DNA from: an uncultured Opitutia bacterium
Lineage (GTDB): Bacteria; Verrucomicrobiota; Verrucomicrobiae; Opitutales; MB11C04
Direction: 5' to 3'
Length of the DNA stretch: 12,913 nucleotides
Assembly (NCBI GenBank): GCA_913048545.1
Contig: CAJWWH010000046.1
Coordinates: forward strand, 1-12,913
Shown: one piece after another, positions 1 to 7,960 of the stretch
Position numbering within the stretch: position 1 is the first letter of the stretch
Layout of the letters: the number at the start of each line of letters is the position of its first letter
Program-made: the position numbers and the translations under genes
The notes under the pieces: model-generated
Seen by the model: the letters and a program-made list of their open reading frames with translations, nothing else
Told to the model about the DNA's origin: nothing
Databases searched by the model: none

Positions 1-3
1 TAA

Positions 4-192
4 GCTTATCAATATTATCAAAGTAAATGTTTACATTATGGTGTAATAGAAACATTTAATGGACTGACTTTCCCAGTTACATATTGGTCTAATTTCTTTG
101 CCGCCCGGGCAGCAGCGGAGGAATACTATTATTCCAACGCTGGCTACCTCAAACTTTGTGATTGGCTATGCTTCGACAGCACCCTTATTTGA
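4..192 (+). pseudogene. Open frame without a start codon; possible gene remnant
   Basis: This frame is open for 62 codons between a TAA at position 1 and a TGA at 190-192. It contains no ATG, GTG or TTG, so as it stands it cannot be a normally initiated gene. The translation is rich in aromatic residues and ends in a stretch that reads like a real protein C-terminus (SNFFAARAAAEEYYYSNAGY at roughly residues 29-48, then a Cys/Trp/Asp-containing tail). I recognise no family. It could be the 3' end of a decayed or frameshifted gene extending to the left of the window, or simply chance. The other two forward frames close within the first 45 bases, so no simple frameshift inside the window restores a start. 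Confidence 0.2.
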
Positions 193-373
193 ATTACAAT
201 GAGATAGGCATTTATTCTATGCCCTTCGGGTGGGAAGCTGATGTATTACGGCCATAAATGTAAGGCGTGGCGGGAATTCAGCCAGTAAGTCAGTTGATTG
301 AAGAAATTTCCCAATCAATTAGTCGTTTTTTCGGACGATTGACTTTGCCGGTAATTTGGCTAGTGAAAGGGAA
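193..373 (+). other. Non-coding leader upstream of the metallopeptidase gene
   Basis: No convincing open frame exists here on either strand. The stretch holds a short inverted repeat (GGCAT at 207-211 against ATGCC at 219-223), a CCCTTCGGG mini-hairpin at 222-230 and the larger inverted repeats described separately at 292-342. A TTGACT at 339-344 resembles a -35 element, but the bases 16-17 downstream are a poor -10 match, so I do not call a promoter. It is probably the 5' regulatory region of the downstream gene. Confidence 0.4.
292..320 (+). repeat. Inverted repeat (9-bp stem, 11-base loop)
   Basis: AGTTGATTG at 292-300 pairs with CAATCAATT at 312-320, with one G-T wobble and an 11-base loop. 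Six T residues follow at 326-331, five bases after the stem. This could be a weak terminator for transcription entering from the left, but the stem is AT-rich and the T-run is offset. The right arm can also take part in a second hairpin (319-328 with 333-342), so the two structures would exclude each other near position 320. Confidence 0.3.
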
Positions 374-1948
374 ATGTTCCCTAAGCAATTTACCTGGTTA
401 ATAATTACCGCTGGTTTTCTTGGTTTGGTGAGTGATTTATGCTCGGAAGAGGTAAAAATCGTTGCGAAAAATGAGATTGAATTTTCTAAAAACGGCCATT
501 TTAGAGCCTTACACTCGAGGAGAGCAAAAGGCTGTCCAAGTTGTGACCGGAAAAGAACAACCACTGAAAACCAAGGGAGAAGGAGTCAGGTACTGAATGA
601 AAATCGGTTTCCCGATTCCAATGAAAGCCAAATTATTGATTTAATGGTGGTGTATGAATCAACGGTTAAAAACCAGGCAGGGGGCACGGAAAAGATTAAT
701 GCCGTCATCGCTCAAGCAGTAGAGGATACAAATAAATGTTTTTCAAACAGCTTGATTCCATTGAGGATTCGTTTGGTTCATGCCAGGGAGATATATTACT
801 CCCTGCAATCCTACCATAAGGATCTCGACCGGTTGTCCATTCCGAATGACGGGTACATGGACAGCACTTATATTTACCGAGATCAGTACGGGGCAGATAT
901 CGTGAGTATGCTCAGTTCAATTGTGGGAAGCACGGGGGGACTCGGGGATACCCTCAGGAATTCTGATAGTGCTATGTCTGCGGATGAAATCCATAAATTT
1001 GGTTTTAACATAAACCTGTGGTCGGAACTGGGGGCACCCGAATACACCCTCGCTCATGAGATTGGGCATGCACTCGGGTGCGTGCACAACCGGGAAGCGG
1101 AAGTGGGGAACACGGATATGCTTTTCCCCTACGCTTTTGGGAAGCGTTGGTTTTCGGCAGGGCAGGGTGTGCGGACCGTGATGGCGTACGATGATGATTA
1201 TGTGGACACTTACCCGACGACTGTTCCTTATTTTTCCAATCCGGCTGTTTCTTATCTGTCCGAACCCACCGGTAATATTCATTCGGAGGATAATGCCCAG
1301 GTGATTCGCCGATCTTCTTCTTTTGTCTCAAGTCTTCGTCCGGTCAAAGTGCAGGGCATTCATCCCAGTCAATTTGATCTGGTTTTGGAAAACGGAGTGC
1401 CCCGTAAAATGAGCCTGAAATTGATGATGGATCCAGGGGGTATGAAAGAGGTGTTCGTCTCCCTGTCCGGATCGGAAAAGGTTTCCCTGAACAGTTCCCC
1501 GTCGGTTTCATTCGATTCCTCGAACTGGAATATTGACCAAGAAATCGAATTGATTGCCGATAATGTGGATCGAAATCACACTGCCCAATTGCTCTTTTCG
1601 GCAAGCGGGGTGAATTCGTTCACCGTTCCGGTCGAAGTGTTGACTTCCTCCAGAGCGAATCCGTCTGGATGGATATGGATGGAAAATTTCCCTTGGGCTT
1701 ACAGTGATCATGACAAGGAATGGCTTTATTTTTCCGCCGGGGATGTGAAGTGGACGAGTTATGACAATGCGGAAAAAACATGGTCGGATATAAACGGGCA
1801 GTTCTATCCGGGCGGATGGTTGTGGTTTAATCGTTATCCCTGGATTTTTTCGGACGGCAAAAAAGACTGGATTTATTTCCAAATTTCCGGCGGTGAATTA
1901 CTTTACTACAGTAACCGCGAAAAAGTTTGGCGGCAGTTTAACCGGTAA
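374..1948 (+). CDS. Secreted metzincin zinc metallopeptidase (reprolysin-like) with two Trp-rich C-terminal repeats
   Basis: A probable extracellular or envelope protease of 524 residues. The zinc-binding signature HEIGHALGCVH is at residues 228-238 (three His ligands, catalytic Glu229), and a Met-turn (VMAY, Met270) lies 32 residues further on; together they define a metzincin, most like M12B/reprolysin catalytic domains (about residues 85-320). The N-terminus (MFPKQFTW, then a hydrophobic run to about residue 24) is a signal peptide. Residues 25-85 look like a propeptide and contain CPSC (Cys54, Cys57). Residues 326-422 are beta-rich and resemble Calx-beta-like domains. Residues 432-476 and 481-524 are two copies of a Trp/Tyr-rich module (GWxWxxxxPWxxSDxxxxWxYF). 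I chose ATG 374 over the in-frame TTG at 356 because it places the positively charged signal-peptide end first; AAGGG lies just 3 bases upstream. The gene is probably transcribed separately from the downstream run. Substrate unknown. Confidence 0.9.
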   Translation: MFPKQFTWLIITAGFLGLVSDLCSEEVKIVAKNEIEFSKNGHFRALHSRRAKGCPSCDRKRTTTENQGRRSQVLNENRFPDSNESQIIDLMVVYESTVKNQAGGTEKINAVIAQAVEDTNKCFSNSLIPLRIRLVHAREIYYSLQSYHKDLDRLSIPNDGYMDSTYIYRDQYGADIVSMLSSIVGSTGGLGDTLRNSDSAMSADEIHKFGFNINLWSELGAPEYTLAHEIGHALGCVHNREAEVGNTDMLFPYAFGKRWFSAGQGVRTVMAYDDDYVDTYPTTVPYFSNPAVSYLSEPTGNIHSEDNAQVIRRSSSFVSSLRPVKVQGIHPSQFDLVLENGVPRKMSLKLMMDPGGMKEVFVSLSGSEKVSLNSSPSVSFDSSNWNIDQEIELIADNVDRNHTAQLLFSASGVNSFTVPVEVLTSSRANPSGWIWMENFPWAYSDHDKEWLYFSAGDVKWTSYDNAEKTWSDINGQFYPGGWLWFNRYPWIFSDGKKDWIYFQISGGELLYYSNREKVWRQFNR

Positions 1949-2052
1949 GAATAGGTTAAATTCCTGAATAATCTTTTGTCTGTGTAATTTGGATTCGGCG
2001 TGGACGTCTCCTTTATTTTGATAGAAAGTGTTTTAATAATAGAAAACATATC
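1949..2052 (+). other. Intergenic region before the seven-gene run
   Basis: The 104 bases are AT-rich and show no hairpin followed by a T-run that would terminate the metallopeptidase transcript. TTGGAT at 1989-1994 and AT-rich hexamers at 2012-2040 (including TAATAAT at 2034-2040) could form a promoter, but no pair has both good hexamers and 16-18 base spacing. If the downstream genes form an operon, its promoter should lie here or inside the end of the preceding gene. Confidence 0.3.
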
Positions 2053-2571
2053 ATGAACTTTTTATACTACGCTTTACTTACTGTTGTCTGCTGGGGAACC
2101 TACGGTGTGTGTATGCACATTGGCTCGACCAATATGGGCGATAAAGAAAACGGCCGGATCATGGCCTTTTTATGGGTCGGACTGGCTTACTTTCTGACTG
2201 CAGTGGTTGCACCTCTGATCATTCTCAAACTCAAGGGGGGCAATGTGGCTTTCTGGACCTTTCCTACCAAGGGCTGGCAGTGGTCGCTGATTGCCGGGAC
2301 TCTCGGTGCAATTGGTGCATTGGGGGTGTTACTCGCATTTGGCAAGATGCCTTCCCCGGCCTATGTCCCGGTCATTATGTCGATTATTTTTGCGGGGGCG
2401 CCCATGGTGAATGCAGTGGTGAGCACAACTAAAGAGGGAAACTGGTCTTATGTGAAATGGCCCTTCGTGCTTGGGATTGCAATGGCTGCTCTGGGAGGTT
2501 ACCTGATTACCAAGCATGCCCCGAAACCGCCCAAAGCCGCGGCTGAGACGGTTGCGACGAAACCGTCTTAA
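2053..2571 (+). CDS. Small five-helix membrane protein, half-size DMT/EamA-like
   Basis: An integral inner-membrane protein of 172 residues. Five hydrophobic segments are visible at about residues 2-22, 36-58, 74-92, 98-118 and 131-152. A cytoplasmic-looking tail rich in Lys, Pro and Ala follows (residues 153-172). The pattern of small residues and prolines (WGTYG in helix 1, PAYVPVIMSIIFAGAP across helix 4, then a GGYLI-type final helix) recalls the drug/metabolite transporter (EamA-like) fold. Those transporters usually carry ten helices, so this is about half size and would have to act as a dimer, or with another subunit, to transport anything. No Shine-Dalgarno sequence precedes the ATG. 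It ends 9 bases before the ligase gene, so the two are probably cotranscribed. Function and substrate are unknown; assignment to DMT is inferred from pattern only. Confidence 0.85.
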   Translation: MNFLYYALLTVVCWGTYGVCMHIGSTNMGDKENGRIMAFLWVGLAYFLTAVVAPLIILKLKGGNVAFWTFPTKGWQWSLIAGTLGAIGALGVLLAFGKMPSPAYVPVIMSIIFAGAPMVNAVVSTTKEGNWSYVKWPFVLGIAMAALGGYLITKHAPKPPKAAAETVATKPS

Positions 2572-2580
2572 GATTGAATT

Positions 2581-3846
2581 ATGGAAATATCGGCTGATTT
2601 ACAATCCGCTGATCAACCAGAATCAATCCGCTGGTCAAAATTTCAGGCTATGCTGGATGAACTGGCTGGGCAAAATAGCTTTCAATTAGCCCATTGGCCT
2701 CAACTCCGCGAGATCAGTCAACTGAGTGGATTTGACCAATTTAGTGAGCAATGCCCGTTCACCACCAAGGATAAGTTGGCCAAGGACCGGATGGATCATC
2801 CACCCTACGGGACCAATTTGACTTATCCATTGAATCATTACACCCGTTTTCACCAGACCAGTGGCACACTGGGTGCCCCGATGGCCTGGCTGGACACACC
2901 GGATGACTGGCAATGGATGCTGGGGAATTGGGATGTGGTATTGGAAAATGCCGGAGTGCAAAAAGGGGATAAGTGCTTTTTTGCTTTTTCCTTTGGCCCT
3001 TTTCTGGGTTTTTGGACGGCCCACGACGCGGCCAACCAAAGGGGCTGCCTGTGTATACCGGGCGGTGGTCAAAGCAGTGAGCAGCGGATAAAAATGATTC
3101 TTGAGCAGAAAGCGGATCATCTTTTCTGCACGCCCACTTACGCCCTTCGGCTACCCGAAGTTGCCCAGGATGCCGGAATAGATTTATCGAACAACCATTT
3201 GCGCACGATCATTGTCGCCGGAGAAACGGGAGGGAGTCAAAGTAGTCTGCGGGAAAAAATTTCGGAAGCATGGCATGGGGCCAGGGTAATGGACCACTAC
3301 GGAATGACAGAGGTGGGCCCGGTGGCGTACGAGATTCCGGGTGGGCAGGGAGGCCTGCGGATTATGGAGGAAAGCTATTTTCCGGAGGTCGTCGATCCGC
3401 AATCCGGGCGTCCGGTGTCCACTGGCGAACTGGGAGAACTTGTGCTCACCACTCTTGGCCGGGTGGGGTGCCCGGTTTTGCGCTACCGCACGGGCGATCT
3501 GGTAAAAGTAAAAAAGGGAATGGATGCACAGGGAAATTCAACCTTTGATTTAATTGGGGGAATTTTAGGGCGGACAGATGATATGATTGTGGTGCGCGGG
3601 GTGAACCTGTATCCGGCATCGGTGGATGCGGTTATCCGAAAATTTGATCAAGTTCGTGAGTATCGAGTTTACAAAGAAAATGCGGGTTCGATGGTTGAAA
3701 TCAAAATTGAAGTGGAGGCGGAACCTGAAATTGCGAAGTTAGTGGAAACCGGGTTACGGGATGCTTTTTCTTTGCGCATTGCGGTTCAATCGGTGGAGGC
3801 GGGAAAGTTGCCCCGTTTCGAAATGAAGGCAAAAAGATGGGAATAG
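2581..3846 (+). CDS. PaaK-like adenylate-forming ligase (phenylacetate-CoA ligase family)
   Basis: A soluble cytoplasmic enzyme of 421 residues, close to the usual length of phenylacetate-CoA ligases. It should activate a carboxylic acid with ATP to an acyl-adenylate and then transfer it to a thiol such as CoA. Family core motifs appear in order: the phosphate-binding loop TSGTLGAPM at residues 93-101, the aromatic/ATP motif YGMTE at 240-244, YRTGD at 302-306 (Asp306 expected to bind ribose), GRTDDM at 330-335, and a C-terminal PRFEMKAKRW with Lys416 where PaaK-type enzymes carry the adenylation lysine. The loop is unusual: the second Thr of the common SGTTG is Leu. The acid substrate cannot be predicted; phenylacetate itself is doubtful because no other phenylacetate genes are present. 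It lies between a membrane protein and an ABC transporter. No Shine-Dalgarno sequence is seen. Confidence 0.88.
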   Translation: MEISADLQSADQPESIRWSKFQAMLDELAGQNSFQLAHWPQLREISQLSGFDQFSEQCPFTTKDKLAKDRMDHPPYGTNLTYPLNHYTRFHQTSGTLGAPMAWLDTPDDWQWMLGNWDVVLENAGVQKGDKCFFAFSFGPFLGFWTAHDAANQRGCLCIPGGGQSSEQRIKMILEQKADHLFCTPTYALRLPEVAQDAGIDLSNNHLRTIIVAGETGGSQSSLREKISEAWHGARVMDHYGMTEVGPVAYEIPGGQGGLRIMEESYFPEVVDPQSGRPVSTGELGELVLTTLGRVGCPVLRYRTGDLVKVKKGMDAQGNSTFDLIGGILGRTDDMIVVRGVNLYPASVDAVIRKFDQVREYRVYKENAGSMVEIKIEVEAEPEIAKLVETGLRDAFSLRIAVQSVEAGKLPRFEMKAKRWE

Positions 3847-3869
3847 AAAAAACTTAAACCAGTCAATTT

Positions 3870-4562
3870 ATGGAAACATTTTTAAAAGTAACTAATTTAT
3901 CAAAATCCTACCCCTCTCCGGAAGGGGAAGAAAAAGTGAATGTTTTTAGCGATGTAAATTTGGAAATATCCAAGGGTTCATCCGTGGCGATTGTCGGACC
4001 TTCCGGTTCGGGAAAGAGTACACTGCTTAACTTGATCGGCACCCTGGACAAACCCGACAGTGGAGAAATTTATGTCGACGGACGGACAACCGAAAACTTT
4101 TCTGCGGATGAGGCGTCGGAATTTCGTAATCAATCAATCGGATTTATTTTTCAATCCCATCATTTGCTTCCGCAGTGCACGGTGATGGAAAATCTAATGG
4201 TTCCGGCACTGGCTGGATTTGGAAATTTAAAGGGTAAGGAACTGCATCAACGGGCAGAGAAGTTATTGGATAAAGTCGGTCTTTCCCACAGGCTGAATCA
4301 TCGTCCGGCGGAAATTTCCGGAGGGGAAAAACAGCGGGTCGCGGTGGCGAGAGCATTAATGAATCAACCACAGCTGCTCTTGGCGGATGAACCTACCGGT
4401 GCTTTGGACAAGGAGAATTCGGAAAAGCTGATCGAGTTACTCGTTGAATTGAACCAGACACTTGAGCTGACCCTTTTACTGGTTACACACTCTTCTCAGA
4501 TCGCCAAGGCGATGATGCAGACCTACCGTATGGACGCGGGAAAACTGGTTGAATCCTGCTAA
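3870..4562 (+). CDS. ABC transporter ATP-binding protein, LolD/YbbA-MacB type
   Basis: The ATPase subunit (230 residues) that powers the permease encoded next to it. All nucleotide-binding motifs are intact: Walker A GPSGSGKS at residues 43-50, Q-loop Gln95 in FIFQSHHLLPQ, signature ISGGEKQR at 149-156 (Ile replaces the usual first Leu), Walker B LLLADEP with catalytic Glu174, and switch His207 in VTH. Length and the FQSHHLLPQCTVMENLM context match the LolD/MacB/YbbA group, whose members work with FtsX-type permeases rather than with classic importers or exporters. Its TAA stop overlaps the ATG of the permease gene by one base, which indicates translational coupling. I leave the symbol empty because LolD, MacB and YbbA cannot be told apart from this protein alone, though the single long partner points to YbbA. 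Confidence 0.95.
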   Translation: METFLKVTNLSKSYPSPEGEEKVNVFSDVNLEISKGSSVAIVGPSGSGKSTLLNLIGTLDKPDSGEIYVDGRTTENFSADEASEFRNQSIGFIFQSHHLLPQCTVMENLMVPALAGFGNLKGKELHQRAEKLLDKVGLSHRLNHRPAEISGGEKQRVAVARALMNQPQLLLADEPTGALDKENSEKLIELLVELNQTLELTLLLVTHSSQIAKAMMQTYRMDAGKLVESC

Positions 4563-7500
4563 TGAGCTTTTGGAAAATTATTGTAAATAACCTGTTACAT
4601 TTCCGACGGCAACATCTCGGCGTGGCACTGGGTGTGGCGTTGGGTGCGATGGTTCTTATTGGGGCACTTACAGTGGGAGATTCCGTCCGGTCCACGTTAT
4701 CCAAATTAGCGGAAGTGAGAATCGGAAAAGCGGATATGGCTCTCTTGGCCAGCGACGGATATTTTCGGGAAGAATTAGCCAAAGAAATTGCGACAGAACT
4801 TGGGCTTGATTCGGTGGTTGCCCCCCTTGTCGTGACCCGGGGAACGGTTTCACTGCCCGATGGATCAAGGAGGGTGGGAAATGTGCAAGTTCTCGGGGTG
4901 GATGAACGTTTTTGGAAACTGGCTCCGGATATGGAGTATTCGCCGATTGGATCTGGGGCGGGGAAGAATAATTGGCCGGAGTGGGGACCGGGTTTTTTCT
5001 ATCCTAATGAACGGTTGCACAAACTTTTAAAGGTATCGGATCAGGGCAGAATTATTTTACGTATTGAAGAACCAAGTCTTTTCTCCAGGGACGCCCCATT
5101 GTCGGGTGAGCGGGATAATAAATTTGTCTCGTTTAACGGGAAATTAACCGGCCCTGTTTCCGCAGACGGGTTTGGGCATTTCGGCATTCAGGGAAATCAG
5201 CGAGAGCCACTCACTTTATTTGTTCCCATTAAAACTTTGCAGAAGAGAATGTTTCGCTCCTTTGATGAAGAGGGTGGAAAAACCAGCTTTACCAATTTTC
5301 TCTTGTTGGGAAGATTGGAGAATGGAGTGGTTGACGAAAAATCGGCCCGTATCGCCCTGGAAAAATCGTGGACTCTGGCTGATGCGGGAATCACCCTAAA
5401 ATCATTACGGGATACCAATGCCTCTTCGGTTCGGGCACGGCAGGTCTTTCTTAACCCCTCACTGGAAAATGCGGCACGATCCATTGATTTGAACGCAACC
5501 GGAGTGCTTACCTATCTGGTGAATACCATAGAAGCCGAAAATGGAGAGAGCAATGGGAGCGGCTTAATCCCGTATTCAATGGTCAGCGCGGTGGATCCGA
5601 AGAAAGTTTCCTTTTTACCGGATGACTGGCGGGAAGATGAAATCATGTTAAACCAATGGGCAATGGATGATCTCGATGTGAAAACCGGGGATAGCATCAC
5701 ACTGCGTTATTTTTCGGTGGGAGAACGCAGAAAACTGGTGGAGGAAACCCGAAAATTTATTCTCCGCGGAGTCTCTCCGAATCCGCCCATGATTCCGGAG
5801 GGGGAGGAGAGTGACTGGACCCCGCAGTTCCCTGGTTTGTCGGATGCAGAGTCATGCGGGGAATGGGACACGGGAATACCGATCACCGAGGAGATTCGTC
5901 CCAAAGATGAAGAATACTGGAACCGCCACCGGGGAAGTCCCAAGGCTTTTATTTCCCTGCAAGCGGGTCGAGATCTGTGGACGAATCGATGGGGTTCTTT
6001 GACCGGTTTACGATTTTCCAATGCCATGCACTCTCCGGAAATAATGGCCAAAAAACTGAGAGGTTTAATGACCGCGAAGCAGGCAGGTTTGTTATTTCAA
6101 ACCTTGCGGGCGGATGCGAACGAGGGAACAGAATCACCGGTGGATTTTGGACAACTGTTTTTATCATTCAGTTTCTTTGTCATCGTTGCCGCACTGGCGT
6201 TAACCGGTATGCTCTTTGCTTTTTCAATTGAGCAGAGGAATCGACAGGCGGGGCTTCTGCTTGCCCTGGGAATACCCAGGAAAAAAGTCAGACTGTTGGT
6301 TCTGGGAGAAGGTCTTTGCGTTTCTATTTTTGGGGGTTTACTTGGAGTTGGTTTGGCCGTGCTCTACGGGCAGTCGATGATCAGTTTACTATCGGGTGAC
6401 TGGAGTGGGGCGGTGTCCGGGGCAAGTTTTGAATACAGTATCCGGATGCAGTCCGTTATTGGGGGTGGAACCGCCGCTTTATTGATGTCTCTTTTGGCCA
6501 TGGCCTGGTCGACGCGACGGCAATTGAAATTCGAACCGGGGGAGCTTCTTTCCGCGGGAGAAAATTTAAATAAGATCAATACCAATCGGAAACAAAGGAA
6601 ATGGAGTGGTTCATTGATTTCTTCCCTTTTGTTTCTGTTCGGAGCTGCGGGACTGGGGATGAGCACCGATTTTTCCGCTCCAGGGGCGTCGGAAGGATTT
6701 TTTGGAGCCGGGGCCATGTTATTGCTTTCTGGAATTTTCTATTTTCGTCACTACCTCGGTCAAAAAGCCGGTCTGGGTAAAAAGGAATTGAAGGATGCAA
6801 AGGAGTTATCCAATCGAAACATGGGAAGAAGAACCGGAAGAAGTCTGGTTACCATGGCGTCGATGGCCGCGGGAACTTTTTTGGTCGTCAGTACCGGAGC
6901 GTTTCGTAAAAGCCCTCCTGTTTCCCCGGAAAATCCGTCCTCCGGTACCGGAGGATTTTCATTGATTGGAGAGTCTGCTTTATCAATTTACGACGACCTG
7001 AATGGGGCGGAAGGTCGTGAATTATACGACCTGAATGAGACCCTTATGCAGAATACCCAAGTGGTTCCGCTTCGAATAAGAGAAGGGGATGATGCAAGTT
7101 GTTTAAATTTGAACAAGGCGGTAAGACCCCGAATATATGGGGTCAAGCCTGACGAAATGATCGACCGGTTCTCCTTTGCGAGTGGAGATTGGTCGATGTT
7201 AAACAGTGCATTACCTGATGGGAAAATTCCGGCGGTGGTCGATCAGAACACCATGATGTGGGCCTTAAAGAAAGGAATCGGTGATGAGATTGAATTTCTT
7301 GATGGTGAAGGAAGAATTTTTTCTGTGCAATTGGTTGCCGCGGTGAAAGGGTCTATTTTACAGGGAGCGCTTTATATTTCCGAAGAGCAATTCATGAAAA
7401 GGTTTCCTCAGCAGGGTGGATACCGCAGTTATTTGATCGTTACCCCATTCTCTGAGACTCGAAATATACAATCGTATTTGGAGGATAAATTTTCGAATTA

Positions 7501-7939
7501 CGGATTGGAACTCAGGGAATCGACTGCTCGTCTTGCCGAACTTCAAAAAGTGGAAAATACATACCTTTCCATTTTTCAGGGACTCGGGGGGCTGGGCATG
7601 TTATTGGGCACGGTCGGGCTCGCGGTGGTTGTGGTGAGGAACCTGGCGGAAAGAGGTAAGGAGTTTGGTGCCATGGAGGCACTGGGATATCGGCTGAGTC
7701 ATTTGAGAAGGCTTGCGTTTTCAGAACATTTTATTTTGGCATTATGGGGCTTGGGCGTGGGTTCCGTTTCAGCCCTGTTTGCGATTGCACCGGCCATTCT
7801 GGGCACAGTCGGACAGTTCCCGGGTCCGGGATTTCTGTATTTTTTCTTTGCCTTGGTAATTCTTTGCTTTTTTTGGACCAAGCTTTCGGTGAATATGGTT
7901 TTGAGAAAAAGCCAGATTGAACATTTGCACGATGAGTAA
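4562..7939 (+). CDS. FtsX/YbbP-type ABC permease with ten predicted helices
   Basis: A single 1125-residue inner-membrane protein. Helix 1 is near residues 18-40, followed by a periplasmic domain of about 480 residues. Helices 2-4 (about 531-556, 580-605, 630-649) form the first FtsX domain, with the typical coupling segment QAGLLLALGIPRKKVR between helices 2 and 3. Helices 5-6 (681-733) link to a second unit: helix 7 (761-781), a second periplasmic domain to about residue 1000, and helices 8-10 (1004-1113), with the matching segment EFGAMEALGYRLSHLRR. This duplicated ten-helix layout is that of E. coli YbbP rather than the four-helix LolC/LolE or MacB; the first periplasmic domain looks long compared with YbbP (about 800 residues in total). 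Such proteins move or present hydrophobic substrates in the periplasm using ATPase-driven mechanotransmission. The start overlaps the ATPase stop. Confidence 0.92.
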   Translation: MSFWKIIVNNLLHFRRQHLGVALGVALGAMVLIGALTVGDSVRSTLSKLAEVRIGKADMALLASDGYFREELAKEIATELGLDSVVAPLVVTRGTVSLPDGSRRVGNVQVLGVDERFWKLAPDMEYSPIGSGAGKNNWPEWGPGFFYPNERLHKLLKVSDQGRIILRIEEPSLFSRDAPLSGERDNKFVSFNGKLTGPVSADGFGHFGIQGNQREPLTLFVPIKTLQKRMFRSFDEEGGKTSFTNFLLLGRLENGVVDEKSARIALEKSWTLADAGITLKSLRDTNASSVRARQVFLNPSLENAARSIDLNATGVLTYLVNTIEAENGESNGSGLIPYSMVSAVDPKKVSFLPDDWREDEIMLNQWAMDDLDVKTGDSITLRYFSVGERRKLVEETRKFILRGVSPNPPMIPEGEESDWTPQFPGLSDAESCGEWDTGIPITEEIRPKDEEYWNRHRGSPKAFISLQAGRDLWTNRWGSLTGLRFSNAMHSPEIMAKKLRGLMTAKQAGLLFQTLRADANEGTESPVDFGQLFLSFSFFVIVAALALTGMLFAFSIEQRNRQAGLLLALGIPRKKVRLLVLGEGLCVSIFGGLLGVGLAVLYGQSMISLLSGDWSGAVSGASFEYSIRMQSVIGGGTAALLMSLLAMAWSTRRQLKFEPGELLSAGENLNKINTNRKQRKWSGSLISSLLFLFGAAGLGMSTDFSAPGASEGFFGAGAMLLLSGIFYFRHYLGQKAGLGKKELKDAKELSNRNMGRRTGRSLVTMASMAAGTFLVVSTGAFRKSPPVSPENPSSGTGGFSLIGESALSIYDDLNGAEGRELYDLNETLMQNTQVVPLRIREGDDASCLNLNKAVRPRIYGVKPDEMIDRFSFASGDWSMLNSALPDGKIPAVVDQNTMMWALKKGIGDEIEFLDGEGRIFSVQLVAAVKGSILQGALYISEEQFMKRFPQQGGYRSYLIVTPFSETRNIQSYLEDKFSNYGLELRESTARLAELQKVENTYLSIFQGLGGLGMLLGTVGLAVVVVRNLAERGKEFGAMEALGYRLSHLRRLAFSEHFILALWGLGVGSVSALFAIAPAILGTVGQFPGPGFLYFFFALVILCFFWTKLSVNMVLRKSQIEHLHDE

Positions 7940-7960
7940 TTATTAAATTGGATAGAGATT

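Noticed and set aside
84..240. Structured RNA (tRNA, tmRNA or RNase P RNA) near the left edge
   Set aside because: The short hairpins do not form a cloverleaf, and no conserved tmRNA tag or RNase P core sequence is visible.
339..366. Promoter with TTGACT as -35 before the metallopeptidase
   Set aside because: The hexamer at proper spacing (TAGTGA) matches a -10 poorly.
356..373. TTG at 356 as start of the metallopeptidase
   Set aside because: It adds six residues with acidic and basic side chains before the signal peptide. ATG 374 gives a cleaner signal peptide and has AAGGG upstream, though at short spacing.
917..1331. Antisense open frames inside the metallopeptidase gene
   Set aside because: They lie fully opposite a gene with clear catalytic motifs and their translations show no recognisable pattern.
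2686..3120. 144-codon antisense open frame inside the ligase gene
   Set aside because: The sense strand carries all family motifs; the antisense product has low-information composition and no start context.
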